NCBI GenBank assembly: GCA_910587025.1
Contig: CAJUKR010000008.1
Span: 1 to 46,316 of the forward strand
DNA length: 46,316 nucleotides
DNA from: an uncultured Christensenellaceae bacterium
GTDB lineage: Bacteria; Bacillota; Clostridia; Christensenellales; Pumilibacteraceae
Direction of reading: 5' to 3'
Shown: positions 23,240 to 33,900 of the stretch, piece after piece
Layout: the number at the start of each line of letters is the position of its first letter
How positions within the stretch are numbered: position 1 is the first letter of the stretch
The notes under the pieces: generated by a model
Databases searched by the model: none
Told to the model about the DNA's origin: nothing
The model's input: the letters and a program-made list of their open reading frames with translations, nothing else
Position numbers and translations under genes: made by a program

Positions 23240-25708
23240 TTACAGATACCCGTCGTAGTGCATTTGCGAGATAAGTTCTCGTCCGAGTATGCGGCTGTGA
23301 ATGACGGCGCCCTCGCGCGTCAAGTGGCTTATACTGTCCGAAATGTACTCGATCGGGAACAGATGATCGAGACAATTCGAGATATACGAAAACTCGAGAT
23401 AATTCTTCAGCCACGTTTCGTACATCGTATACTGCGACTTATCGCCCGTAAACGCGTATTCCCACATACCGCAGCTCGCGAAATACATCGTTATGCTTCG
23501 CGGGACGTACTTATTAAGGTATATCTTGTTTGTCACGTTCGTCACGTAATTTTTGAACATGTCGTAATCTATCGGCGTAAGATCCTGCGTCACGTCCGCT
23601 TTAACGACGTCGAAATTGTCCGCGCGCGTAAAGTATTCGTTTACCGTATCGTTGTAATCCTCGTAAGAGAGCGCTTTGCCGTCCTCGAGCTGTCTGAGCT
23701 TACCGACGTATGTGTAACTCGACGAGCCGTGCTGAAATTCGCGGAACGCTCCGAACACTCCCGTATAGTCGCGCAGGTCTATAAACCGAAAAGCGTCGTA
23801 AAACTCTTCGAGCGCGATCCACGTCGGCATATCCCATTCGTTCGAATATACCTGCTTACCGTATTCGGGAACAAACACCATTACATCGCCGCGACGCATA
23901 AAGCTGGAATAAAGATCGAGCATAAGAGCGCCCGATACATAAGCGTTCTGTCCGCCGTTTATTATACGGAAAAACGATTCGTTGAACATGCCTGCGACGG
24001 TGGCGCCGTCTATGCCCTGGAATATACTGCTTCCGCCGTAAAACACGATATTGGTTTTTCCGTCGTTACGGGTATCGTAAAGAAGCTCGAAACGGCGGAC
24101 GGTAGTTCCTATGAGATGATTCGAATATACGGGCGGAAGCACCGCCGTCATGCGCAGATCGGACAGCTCCGGACAATCGGAAAAACTGTCGTCGTAGATA
24201 TACTCAACGCTGTCGCAGAGATAAACGGTCTTGAGCTTTTCGCAGGACGCGAACGCACGACGCTCCACCGTTTTTACGTTTCGGGTTATGACGACTTTCT
24301 TTATACCGCTTTCCTCGAAACATCCGCCTGACACCGTTATTACAGGAAGCCCTTCGACGGTAAGCGGCACGACAACCGTTTCGTCGCGTCCCGTATACTT
24401 CGTAAGTTCGACGCCGACGTTCTTCCCGTTTTCGGTAACATAGCCGAAAGTAAAATCGTCCGCAGGCGATTCCTCCGCCCACATGACATAAATATCCACC
24501 GTATTCGCCGACTCGAATATGCGGCTGCCGAGCGAATACGCCCTGCCGCTTCCGTCCGACGCGGTATTGTATTCGATCGGAACGTAGCCTTCGCGCTCGA
24601 ATGTTTTGAAACACCATTCGCCGAACGCCGCGGGATATAAGTATACGTCGCTCGAAAAAACGTACGTCACGCTGTCGTCGGAGCTTCCCTTAACCCTTCC
24701 GCCGTTGGCGTGGTAAGTCACGATCCTGCCCGCCGAAACGGATTCGAACACCGGCTTAAGCTCCGTTTCCTCGGGCAAGACGACGTTATTCGCGTAAGAA
24801 TATCGCTCGCCGCCGTCCGTCCAGTAAGTAAAGACGTAGCCGGGATCGGCGAATGCGGAATATACTATGCCGCCGCTTACAGTCGCTTTCCGTACGCTTC
24901 CGTGCGCATAATATTCCGTCGATACGTTTTCCCTTCCGAAGAAAAGCACGATGTCCTGATCGGCTTTTACGTTTTTCAAAGTCACCGTTCCGTCAAGATA
25001 AACAGCGCCGCAATTGTTCGTCACATAATAGTATCCGTCCGTAACCGTGATCTCGAAGACGACGTCGCTTCCGACCGTCACCGTTTTTTCGTAAGCTCCG
25101 CGGACGGAGAACCCCTCTCCGCGAATAAGTCTGACGGTAACTTCGGTCTTTCCCGCTTCCGCCTTTTTCCTGAGCTGTACGAACAATTCCGAATCGGCGC
25201 GGACATTCTTTACCGTCAGTCGTCCGCCGTCGTAATCGACCGATCCGCCGCCGATAAGCGTCGTCCCCGCATACTCGTAGTTTTCGTCTATCGATACGTC
25301 GAACACGACGTCGCCGCCGTAAGGCGCTTCGACGGACAGTCCGCTTACCGGCTCGCCGTCCGAATATACGGTCATACCCTCGGCTGCGTTCAGCCGTACG
25401 GTGTGATACGTTATGTCTGCGTCTATAACGACGGTCTGCGGCGTCCTTACGTTCTTCAGCGTAAGCGTCCCGTCCGAAAACTCCGCGCCCGCATTATTCG
25501 ACACGTAATAGCAGCCCTCCGACATTTCCACGCCGAAGGATACGTCGCCGCCGATCTCCACCGACTGCGGATTTTTTCCGAGCACCTCGTAATACTCGCC
25601 CTCTTCCACCATGACGCGCACTTCGAGCGGCTTTTCCGAACATGCCGAAAAGGTCGGCAATACCGACAGCAATACAAGTATCAAGATCATCGAAACCGCT
25701 TTTTTCAT
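23240..25708 (-). CDS. Secreted SGNH-hydrolase-like lipoprotein with beta repeats and leucine-rich repeat
   Basis: A lipoprotein of about 822 aa (lipobox FSAC near residue 24). Three beta units of about 65 residues come first (each ending GTLTLKNV or similar, with YYVSNN/YYVTNN motifs), then a Listeria-Bacteroides (InlB-B) repeat near 330-400, a BspA-type leucine-rich repeat near 450-530 (SGIKKVVITRNVKTVERRAF), and an SGNH domain from about 550: nucleophile motif GGSSIFQG and the Asp-His motif DSISHLTREG near 790. This resembles DltD/AlgJ-type acyl-transfer partners of MBOAT proteins. It is the last gene of the acylation operon. ATG 25708 was chosen over GTG 25714 because GGTG lies just upstream. 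Confidence 0.8.
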   Translation of the reverse strand: MKKAVSMILILVLLSVLPTFSACSEKPLEVRVMVEEGEYYEVLGKNPQSVEIGGDVSFGVEMSEGCYYVSNNAGAEFSDGTLTLKNVRTPQTVVIDADITYHTVRLNAAEGMTVYSDGEPVSGLSVEAPYGGDVVFDVSIDENYEYAGTTLIGGGSVDYDGGRLTVKNVRADSELFVQLRKKAEAGKTEVTVRLIRGEGFSVRGAYEKTVTVGSDVVFEITVTDGYYYVTNNCGAVYLDGTVTLKNVKADQDIVLFFGRENVSTEYYAHGSVRKATVSGGIVYSAFADPGYVFTYWTDGGERYSYANNVVLPEETELKPVFESVSAGRIVTYHANGGRVKGSSDDSVTYVFSSDVYLYPAAFGEWCFKTFEREGYVPIEYNTASDGSGRAYSLGSRIFESANTVDIYVMWAEESPADDFTFGYVTENGKNVGVELTKYTGRDETVVVPLTVEGLPVITVSGGCFEESGIKKVVITRNVKTVERRAFASCEKLKTVYLCDSVEYIYDDSFSDCPELSDLRMTAVLPPVYSNHLIGTTVRRFELLYDTRNDGKTNIVFYGGSSIFQGIDGATVAGMFNESFFRIINGGQNAYVSGALMLDLYSSFMRRGDVMVFVPEYGKQVYSNEWDMPTWIALEEFYDAFRFIDLRDYTGVFGAFREFQHGSSSYTYVGKLRQLEDGKALSYEDYNDTVNEYFTRADNFDVVKADVTQDLTPIDYDMFKNYVTNVTNKIYLNKYVPRSITMYFASCGMWEYAFTGDKSQYTMYETWLKNYLEFSYISNCLDHLFPIEYISDSISHLTREGAVIHSRILGRELISQMHYDGYL

Positions 25709-25738
25709 GTTCACCGCTTTGTTTTGCCGAAGTATGGG

Positions 25739-27181
25739 CTAATCGCCGCTTACGAGATAGTCCGCATACCGCGACCAAAAATATCCGGTGCCGAAGTCGG
25801 ATACGGTCGCGTTCACGATCACGATTCTGCAACTTTGCGGAACACCCGTCAACAATCCGTCCGATACGGCGATATTATCCTGACTTTTTTCGAGTATTCT
25901 TATACGCGCCAGCGAATCGCATCCGTCGAATACCGAATTGTCGATCTGACTGATGCCGACGGGCACGGTAACCTCTTCCAGTTTGTCGCAACCGCGAAGC
26001 GCGCCCGACAGTATCGACACCACGTACTTATTGTCGTGTACGACGGGAAGAACTATGCTCTCGAGCGACCTTACTTCCTCTTTTATCCCGCATACGGCGA
26101 GATGCCCTTCCTCCGTTTCTTTATATTCGAAAAGCTCGGAATCGGTATACGGTAACGTCAGATCGATCTCGCGCTGAACGTACACGGGCTCGGGCGGATC
26201 GGGCAATACGACGTCCACCGCCGAAGTGTCGCCCGCCGCGCGCTTCAGATCGCGCACGAGCATCGCCGTACGAAGCGTTGCGCCGCTGTCGTTGAGATGA
26301 AAGTTCGTATCGTAAAAATATCTGTAATCGTAAACGTAACCGTACGGATCCGAGATAACTTCGCAGTCCAGTTTCCGCGAAAGATATTCGTAATACGCCG
26401 AAGTGTCCTCTCGGAGCGTATTTTTGTTCACCGCCCTGCCGTTGACCGGCGCGAACGAATAATACACGCGCGCGCCGCGTACGCGGCAATAATTTACGTA
26501 ATCGTTGACGTAATTTACGAATTCGTCCGAAATATCGTTTATATCATATTCGATAATATCGTTCAGATACCCGGTGGCGAGCACGTTGCCCGCACGAGGA
26601 AACAGCTCCCTGCCGATCTCGCCGTATTCGTTGACCGCGGAATTTCTGTACACGCCGCTTATATCGAATTCTTCGCCCGAGCGCAGATTCTTCAGCTTGG
26701 TAAGCGCAAAGCCCCACGACGCGCCGAGAATATCGCCTACGTTATCGAACGCGGTATTCGCGAGAATATCGAAACGTTGTTCCGTCGCTTTAAGCACGGA
26801 TTCCGCGCCGAAATAGAGCGAAAGCGACTCGGGCGAGATCTCGGGCGCGAGCACGACGGTATCGCCGCTCCGTATATTGACCTTGGACAGATCCATCATC
26901 ACTTTCACGCCAAACGAGCCGTAAAGCCCGAACGCGACCGACGGCTGACCGTAGAGTTCTTCGAACAGTTCGCTGTCCAGTCCGAACGCGACGCTCGAAC
27001 CGCCCACTACTATTACTTTGGGGTCGTTTACCGAGCGAAGCCTGTCATACTGCTTCGCGAGCGCGGCGTAATAAGTTTCCGAGTATTGCGCGCCCGTCGC
27101 CGCAAGCACGCATGGCACGGCGACAAACGGAAGCGAGGCGACGATGACGAAACATATGATAAACGCGATGACTTTTTTCAT
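25739..27181 (-). CDS. Secreted SGNH-hydrolase-like protein with C-terminal leucine-rich repeat (DltD/AlgJ-like role)
   Basis: A 480-aa protein with a signal peptide (VIAFIICFVIVASLPF) followed by an SGNH domain: GGSSVAFGLD near residue 60 holds the nucleophile Ser, and DTNFHLNDSG near 290 gives the Asp-His pair in the same spacing as in the 23240-25708 protein. Residues about 380-470 form a short BspA-type leucine-rich repeat (GALRGCDKLEEVTVPVGI). The start at 27181 is fixed by AGGAGG 6 nt upstream; the longer frame reads into the MBOAT gene. It probably transfers acyl groups from the MBOAT protein to a surface polymer; substrate unknown. Confidence 0.82.
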   Translation of the reverse strand: MKKVIAFIICFVIVASLPFVAVPCVLAATGAQYSETYYAALAKQYDRLRSVNDPKVIVVGGSSVAFGLDSELFEELYGQPSVAFGLYGSFGVKVMMDLSKVNIRSGDTVVLAPEISPESLSLYFGAESVLKATEQRFDILANTAFDNVGDILGASWGFALTKLKNLRSGEEFDISGVYRNSAVNEYGEIGRELFPRAGNVLATGYLNDIIEYDINDISDEFVNYVNDYVNYCRVRGARVYYSFAPVNGRAVNKNTLREDTSAYYEYLSRKLDCEVISDPYGYVYDYRYFYDTNFHLNDSGATLRTAMLVRDLKRAAGDTSAVDVVLPDPPEPVYVQREIDLTLPYTDSELFEYKETEEGHLAVCGIKEEVRSLESIVLPVVHDNKYVVSILSGALRGCDKLEEVTVPVGISQIDNSVFDGCDSLARIRILEKSQDNIAVSDGLLTGVPQSCRIVIVNATVSDFGTGYFWSRYADYLVSGD

Positions 27182-27189
27182 ATCGCCTC

Positions 27190-28683
27190 CTAAAACTGAA
27201 AATAGATGAATCCGGACGAAAGCCCGTTCGCGATGAGAAACAGCCACGCGACCGCTATAAGCCATATTATATAGATATAGCCCGTATTGACGCACGCCGC
27301 TTTTTCGCCGCACAGCACGTCTTTTCCGCGAGTGCGGATAATAAACTTATCGACGGCGAACATGACTGCCACGACGAGCGCCGACGTGACCGCGCCGACG
27401 ACGTCCATACCCATAAGCGAAAACGTATCCGAAAAATACTCCGCCGAGAACGACCAGTCCGAGAACAGCTTGCCGAAGAAAGCGAACGCGTTGCCTACCG
27501 TGTTCGATCTGAACATTATAAGCCCGAGCATAAGTATCGCATTCGTCTTCAGAATACGGATCAATCTCGTCTTGCTTCCGTTCTCCGTCCAGCCGAACTT
27601 CGAGCAGATCGCGCTCTTGGGCTTTTTGAGCGCGCCCTCAAGCACCTGACATATACCGTTATATAATCCCCATATAACAAACGTCCAGTTCGCGCCGTGC
27701 CACAGACCGCTTATGAAGAACACTATAAGCAGATTCAAGTATATTCTCGCTTTCAGATGTTTCTTCCCTATCGCGCGGTAATTCAGCGGCAAGTATATAT
27801 AGTCTCTGAACCAGCTGTTGAGCGAAATATGCCAGCGCGACCAAAGCTCGTCCAGGCTTTCGGACGAAAGCGGACGGTCGAAATTGACGGTGAGTTCTAT
27901 TCCCATCATTTTGGCGCACCCGGTGGCTATGTCCGAGTATCCCGAGAAATCGCAGTATATCTGAACGACGAAAAGTACCGTCGCAAGAAGCACCGACAGC
28001 CCCGTCACCTGTCCGAGATCGGCGGCGTTGTATACGGCGTTGACGTACACCGATAAAGTATCGGCTACGACGACTTTTTTTACGAATCCCGCCGCCATGA
28101 TCTTGAAGCCTTGCAAAAGGTTGTCTTTGTCAGGCTTATGCTCGGCTTTAAGCTGAGGTATAAGATCCTGCGGCCGCTCGATCGGTCCGGCAACGAGCTG
28201 CGGAAAAAATGACACGAACAGCGCGAAATAGCCTATATGTTTTTCGGCGTCTATCGTGCCGCGATACACGTCAATGACGTATGACAGCGTCTGAAACGTA
28301 TAAAACGAGATGCCGACGGGAAGAATGAGCTCGAGAAAGAAATCGTCGGCTTCGCCGCCGAACAGCCGTATGAGCGACGTAACGCTTCCCGACAGGAAAT
28401 TGAAATATTTGAAAAAGACGAGAAACCCTATGCAGACGACAAGCGTTGTTACGAGCAACAGATTTTTCACACCCTGTCTTTCAGTTTTTTCCATAAGCAG
28501 ACCGGAAAGGTATGACGTAAGCGTCGTCGTAAGGATAAGGAAGATGAGCGCGAAATTCCAGTACGCATAGAAAAAATAGCTTGCTATAAGGAGCATAGCC
28601 CACCTTATCTTGTGCGGCAAGACGTAATACAGTACGAGCACAACGACGAGGTATATCAAAAAAACGAGCGAATTGAAACTCAT
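27190..28683 (-). CDS. MBOAT-family membrane O-acyltransferase (DltB/AlgI-like)
   Basis: A 497-aa polytopic membrane protein of usual DltB/AlgI length. Signatures are RWHISLNSWFRDYIYLPL near residue 285 and the catalytic-His motif LWHGANWTFVIWGLYNG near 325. It moves an activated acyl group across the membrane, here presumably from the carrier protein encoded two genes upstream. The start at 28683 overlaps the preceding stop (ATGA). The frame extends upstream, but that part is a shadow. It is followed 8 bp later by the SGNH gene. Confidence 0.93.
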   Translation of the reverse strand: MSFNSLVFLIYLVVVLVLYYVLPHKIRWAMLLIASYFFYAYWNFALIFLILTTTLTSYLSGLLMEKTERQGVKNLLLVTTLVVCIGFLVFFKYFNFLSGSVTSLIRLFGGEADDFFLELILPVGISFYTFQTLSYVIDVYRGTIDAEKHIGYFALFVSFFPQLVAGPIERPQDLIPQLKAEHKPDKDNLLQGFKIMAAGFVKKVVVADTLSVYVNAVYNAADLGQVTGLSVLLATVLFVVQIYCDFSGYSDIATGCAKMMGIELTVNFDRPLSSESLDELWSRWHISLNSWFRDYIYLPLNYRAIGKKHLKARIYLNLLIVFFISGLWHGANWTFVIWGLYNGICQVLEGALKKPKSAICSKFGWTENGSKTRLIRILKTNAILMLGLIMFRSNTVGNAFAFFGKLFSDWSFSAEYFSDTFSLMGMDVVGAVTSALVVAVMFAVDKFIIRTRGKDVLCGEKAACVNTGYIYIIWLIAVAWLFLIANGLSSGFIYFQF

Positions 28684-28976
28684 TCTTCCTCCTCGGGCTC
28701 GGGCTTTACTTCGTCTTTCTTCCCTTCGCGTTCTTCCGCCGCTTCGGCTCTCAGACGTAAAGAAACGACACGCGTAAGATAATAAGTCGCCACGGTCGCC
28801 GACAAAAATACGAGCATTTGTTCGAGAGTCGCGCCCATGATCAAAAACGCGATCGCCGCGGCGGCATGCAAAACCGCGGCGACAATTCCGAAAGCGGTCG
28901 ATTGCACCGTATGCACGAAAAAATGCAACGCCGCGGAAACGGCAATGCATATAACGATTATCAGCCAGACGTTCAA
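28680..28976 (-). CDS. Small membrane protein of the acylation operon
   Basis: A 98-aa protein with an N-terminal helix (WLIIVICIAVSAALHFFV), two further hydrophobic segments up to residue 70, and a charged Lys/Glu-rich C-terminus ending in four Glu. No family was recognised. It lies between the carrier-protein and MBOAT genes and is translationally coupled to the latter. By position it could play a part like DltX (a small helper in some dlt operons), but it shows no sequence likeness to it. Confidence 0.75.
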   Translation of the reverse strand: MNVWLIIVICIAVSAALHFFVHTVQSTAFGIVAAVLHAAAAIAFLIMGATLEQMLVFLSATVATYYLTRVVSLRLRAEAAEEREGKKDEVKPEPEEEE

Positions 28977-28983
28977 GCCCGCC

Positions 28984-29223
28984 TCAATGCAGAAGCTCCG
29001 AAATGCAGTCGGTAACGTCGCCGACCGTGCGGAACTTCACAATGTCTTTCATCTTTAACTTAACCGAAAAAGTTTTCGAAAGTTTCGCAAGGAAAGTCAC
29101 CTGTCCCATGCTGTCCCACGATTTCAGATCCGCAAGTACGGTTTCCGCAGTCAAAGGCGTGTCGTCGTCGAATACCTCGCGGTAGTCGGCGACCGTTTTA
29201 TCGAATATCTCCCGTTTGTCCAT
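28984..29223 (-). CDS. Acyl carrier protein (DltC-like role)
   Basis: A 79-aa carrier protein with phosphopantetheine site WDSMGQVTF, Ser38. The start at 29223 has GGAG 7 nt upstream; an alternative ATG at 29253 overlapping the ligase stop has a poor SD and would add 10 residues unlike the family. It carries the acyl group as a thioester between the ligase encoded upstream and the MBOAT acyltransferase encoded downstream. Confidence 0.88.
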   Translation of the reverse strand: MDKREIFDKTVADYREVFDDDTPLTAETVLADLKSWDSMGQVTFLAKLSKTFSVKLKMKDIVKFRTVGDVTDCISELLH

Positions 29224-29249
29224 ATCTTTCTCCGTTCGGCGGTATGCGG

Positions 29250-30731
29250 TCATTCCGCATAGTATCGCCTGTCGATTTTTCCGTTCGCGTTGCGTCTGAC
29301 TTTATCGATGCGTTCTATGATCTTCGGCGTTTTATATCCCTCGAGACGCTCGGAGAGATAGTTTTTCATCGCGATCTTGTCAAGGTTTCCGCCGTCTTTC
29401 GGAACGACGAGAAGAGTAACGATCTTGCCGAACATTTCGTCCCGGCGACCCGTGCATACGCATTCCGCCGCCAGCCCCGACTCGAGCGCAATGTTTTCCA
29501 CTTCGGTCGGGTTTATTTTATGTCCGCCCGAAATTATGACGTCGCCGGCGCGCCCGGCTATGCAAAGATATCCGTCGGCGTCGGTATAGCCGTAATCGCT
29601 CATAGTCACGCGGTCGCCGCGTTTTACCTTCGCCGTAGACTCTTCGTCTTTCCAGTATCCGCGCATGAGCGTATCCGATTGTACCGTTATGTACGCGGGG
29701 TCGTCTTCGGATGCCGCGACTTCGACGCCGCATTCGTCGGTGAAACGAACGATTGTTCCGGGCACGGGTCTGCCTATTCGGTTTTCGGTAGCGCCATCGG
29801 CGGAAAATTCATAACAGCTTATCTCGCCCGTTTCGGTGGACGCGTAAACAATAAACAGTCTCACCGAGGGAAGAAGCCGCATAAGTTCGATCTGTCTTGC
29901 GCGGGGCAATTTCTCGCCGCCGATCTCTATAAAAACAAACCGATCCGCGCGCGCCGAAAACTCGTCGCCGGTAAGCGCGATGATATAATTGAGCGCGGAC
30001 GGCGGAAGCGTAAACGAATTGACGCCCGCGTCGTCGACGGCGGAATAGAACGCGCCGAGATCGGTCAGACCGTCGAGAAGCACCGCCGTGCCGCCGTGGA
30101 GCAGAACGCAGGTACACCTCCCCACCGAAAGCAAATGATTCATGGGCGCGGGCAACGCCATCACGGTAGCCGTTCCGTACGGAAGTTCGGTATTTCTGCG
30201 GGCGGGTTCTATAAAGTATTTATGATCGAGAACAACGCCTTTGGCTTTGCCCGTCGTGCCGGTGGTAAAAAGTATCTGCCCTATGTCGTCCGACTTCGGA
30301 AAATCGAAAACGGCTTCCGGGTCTAAATGCGACCTCGCAAGCGCGGCTACGGACGACTGCGGAACAAATACTTTACACGCATCAAGCACGGCTTCGGCGT
30401 CCGACGCGATCGAAATAACGGCGAACACGTCGCCGAGCGAATGTGCGGTAGCCGCTATCGTTTCGTCGGAGCAGTCTTTTTCCAGCGGCACGAAAACGCC
30501 GCCGGCAAGGTGAACGCCGAAAAACGCCGTCCAGTACCAAACTGCCGCCGACGCTCTGCAAACGACGAAATCGCCTTTTTTTATTCCGTTATGTTTCAGA
30601 TACGCACAAAAACCGCGTACCGAATCATACAAACCGCCGTACGATATGCTGTCGCCGCCCGCGACTATCGCCGCTTTGTCGGGCTGCGATCTTGCGTAAA
30701 CCGCAAGCTGCCCGACTACGCTGTCCTCCAT
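29250..30731 (-). CDS. AMP-forming acyl/aminoacyl-carrier ligase (DltA-like role)
   Basis: A 493-aa member of the adenylate-forming enzyme family: core A3 LFTTGTTGKAKGV near residue 155, A5 YASTETGE, A7/A8 SDYGYTDADGYLCIAGRAGD and the C-terminal Lys motif NANGKIDRR (A10). It activates a carboxylic acid with ATP and loads the carrier protein encoded next. Whether the substrate is D-alanine, as in true DltA, or a fatty or hydroxy acid cannot be read from the sequence. It is the first gene of the operon, with a consensus promoter 45 bp upstream. Confidence 0.87.
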   Translation of the reverse strand: MEDSVVGQLAVYARSQPDKAAIVAGGDSISYGGLYDSVRGFCAYLKHNGIKKGDFVVCRASAAVWYWTAFFGVHLAGGVFVPLEKDCSDETIAATAHSLGDVFAVISIASDAEAVLDACKVFVPQSSVAALARSHLDPEAVFDFPKSDDIGQILFTTGTTGKAKGVVLDHKYFIEPARRNTELPYGTATVMALPAPMNHLLSVGRCTCVLLHGGTAVLLDGLTDLGAFYSAVDDAGVNSFTLPPSALNYIIALTGDEFSARADRFVFIEIGGEKLPRARQIELMRLLPSVRLFIVYASTETGEISCYEFSADGATENRIGRPVPGTIVRFTDECGVEVAASEDDPAYITVQSDTLMRGYWKDEESTAKVKRGDRVTMSDYGYTDADGYLCIAGRAGDVIISGGHKINPTEVENIALESGLAAECVCTGRRDEMFGKIVTLLVVPKDGGNLDKIAMKNYLSERLEGYKTPKIIERIDKVRRNANGKIDRRYYAE

Positions 30732-30776
30732 ATTCCCCTCCGCAATAAGTACAGATTTTCATTCTATCCTGAATTT

Positions 30777-30805
30777 ATTATAACGTCACCGCGTCGCTCC
30801 GTCAA
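30777..30805 (-). promoter_or_regulatory. Promoter of the acylation operon
   Basis: Minus strand: -35 TTGACG (30800-30805), exactly 17 bp, then TATAAT (30777-30782). Confidence 0.85.
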
Positions 30806-30863
30806 TAGGCGTGGCACAGACGGGTACGAAAATGTCCCCGTTGGAAAGCGCGCGGCACAGAGC

Positions 30864-30904
30864 AAAAAAACGACCCTCTCTCCGCAGTCTCGGAGAAAGG
30901 GTCG
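30864..30904 (-). terminator. Terminator after the GH3 locus
   Basis: A 14-bp stem with one mismatch (30871-30884 with 30891-30904, 6-nt loop) is followed on the minus strand by seven T. It separates the GH3 locus from the acylation operon. Confidence 0.92.
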
Positions 30905-30961
30905 CAGTTGCGTGCGTCGAAGGGATGTTTCGGCGCTGATGAGGGGCAAATTTAGATGTAC

Positions 30962-33900
30962 TTATTCTTCGGTTGCCTCTGTTTTTTCGTCTTTTGCGCT
31001 TTCGGAAGCATCTTTATCTTTCTTCGCCTGAGCCATTGCGCTCCAGATCGCGAAGAATCCCCAGATCGCCGCGCCGATCATGATGCCGATGTTGAGGAAG
31101 AAGATCATGACTTCCCACCATGCGAAGTATGTGATGTAATATCCGCCTTCCCCGCATCCGTTCATACCGTTCGAGCGAACGGACGCATAAAGGATATTCT
31201 TTACGCTGTTCCTGAGCACTACGTAATCGGCGTTCGTTTCGGGCGACCACGGCTTAGGCGTGTTGGCAAGGTTGAGATCGCCGCCGGCATACGCCATCTG
31301 CTTGGTATCCATGAAAGGTTCGGTGTTGAAGTCGGTGATGACAAGACCGCGGAATCCCCATTCGTTTCTGAGTATCTCGGTAAGCAGACGATAGTCGCCG
31401 CCCGTCCACAAAGAACCTATACGGTTGAACGAGGACATCATTCCGAGCGCGCCGCCCTCCTTGACTGCGATCTCGAAAGGCTTGAGGTATATCTCGCGGA
31501 GCGACTGCTCGGTAAGCCATGTGCAGACGCCCGAACGGTTGGTTTCCTGATCGTTTACGGCGAAATGCTTGATCTGGCAATATACGCCTCTGCTGCGCGC
31601 GCCCTTGACGACTTCCGCCGCAAGTTTACCCGAGATGAACGGATCTTCGGAATAGTACTCGAAGTTTCTTCCCGAGAACGGCGTACGGTGAATGTTGATC
31701 GCGGGAGCGTACCAACCGGCATAAGGTCTGCCGTCGGCGCGGACGTTACCGATGACGCCTTCGTTACCTACGGACAAGCCCATCTCGTAAGCAAGCTCGA
31801 CGTTCCAGGTCGCCGCGATTACGCATTCGCTCGCATACGAGCAGGTGCGGTAAACGGGGTTCTGGCTCTCGATCTGCGCCATGAAGTATACGAAACCTAC
31901 GGGGCCGTCTGTCGACAGCATGGGAAGCACGCCTATACTCGAAAGCGCATCTGTCTTGAACGCGCCGTTCATCGTATAGTTCATCATCTCTTTCACGGTC
32001 AGAAGATCGAGGTACGAATTCCAGTCGGGATCGTCGAAGTCCACCATTATCGTGCCTTCTTCGTCGCGGATGACTTCGTCGTTTTCGTCGAACTTGATGA
32101 GCTTATATATCTCCATCGTTGCGGCGGGCGAAGCGACGGTAGCCTGCGTGGGCTTAACGACGTTCGGATCGTCGACGATCGGATTGTTGGTAGCGGTACT
32201 CTTTATCCGATTCATGAACTCGGGCGAAACGGTACGCGACAGGTTGCGCGCTTCTTCGCTTTCGAGATCTTTGGACTCGTTTACGGGGAACGTGCCCGTC
32301 CAGTCGTTTCTGGACAATTTGCTTTCCATGCCGTAGTTTTCCTCGAAACTTACGTCGTCATAGCGGTTTACTACGTCGGTTTTGGTAACGGGGTCTTTTC
32401 TGTACCTTACGTTCGAAGCGAGGTTGAAGCTCTTGCTCGCAACTTCTTCGTGAGCGTTCTTCATTACTCTTACGGTATAAGCGCCCTCGTCGAGTTCATA
32501 TCCTCTGAAGTCGTTTTCGTTGGCGTCGCGGTAATCGTAAGATGCGAAATCGTAACCCTTGAAGGTAACCGTGACTTCTTCGGTAGCGCCCTTTTCGATC
32601 ATCGGCGTTTTTGCGAAGCCGACGAGCGTTACGTACGCTTTTTCGATGCCGCCCGTGTAAGGAGCGGTCATATAGACCTGAACGACTTCCTTACCCGCTC
32701 TGTCGCCGGTATTGGTAACTTTGACTTTTACGTTAAATTCCCTGTCCGCGTCTGCCGTCCAGTCCAGCGTTTCGTTGTCGGAGAACGAGAAGTCTATGTC
32801 GTTCGCATTCCAGTCGAAAGTGGTGTAGGACAGACCGTAACCGAAAGGATATACGACATTGTCCTTATACCACGATTCGTTGTCCTTGCCGCGGGTTTCG
32901 TAATAACGGTAACCTACGTATATGCCCTCTTCGTAATCGACGAAGTGTTCGGGTACCGAAGGCTTCGAGCCGTCCGAAACAAGGTACGTGTTACCGTTCT
33001 TAACGAGCTGATCCGCAAAGTTCTGATACGTGGGGTCTTTGGTGAAATCTCTCTGATACGTGTCGATCGTTCTTCCCGAAGGATTGACCTGTCCTTTGAG
33101 AATTCTGCCGAGCGCATTGATACCCGACCAACCCGGACCGCCTATCCAAAGCGCGCCGTCGATCTTGGTATCTATACCCGCCATACCGGGTATCAAAGTA
33201 TCGTCGTTGTCGTCATGACCGTCGAGGAAACCGAGTTCCATCGAAGTCGAGCAGTTGATTATTACGATCACCTTGTCGAAATTGTTGCATACTTCGACGA
33301 GAAGATCCTGTTCGTTTTTATCGAGTTCGAGATAATGATCGTCTTCGCTCATTGCGCCTTCGGTGTCGATCATCGTACGGGGCAAGTCGAACGACTCGCC
33401 GCCTATACGGGACAGCACTACGAGCGCGGCGTCGTTGTAATCCTTATAGCTGTTTTTTACAGCGGCGGTATAACGCGACATCTCCGTTTCGCCGGTACCG
33501 AAGCCGGGAAGCGTACTGCGTTCCATGTCGAGCGGAGGCGAGGTTGCTCTTCCGTTGCCGGATGCGCCGTTATCTTCGTAAAACTCTTTGAGCACAGTAT
33601 TATACTTAAAGCCCGCGGCATCGAGGCTGTCGAAGAGTGTGGGCGTTTCGGAAGTTACCGTAAACGCGCCCGAGCCCGAACCGCCGTATGCGAGATTGAC
33701 CGAGTTTTTACCGAATACCGATATCTTGCTTCCTTCGGCAAGCGGCATTACGTTATTCTCGTTCTTCAGCATTATGATGCCTTCTTCGTTTATTCGTTCG
33801 TTTACAAGATTCGACTTCTCGAAAGCGTCTTCCTTATCCTCATAGTCCGATACGTAGTACGTACCGCCGCCGAACGTCTTATTCAGTCTGGGACCGATAG

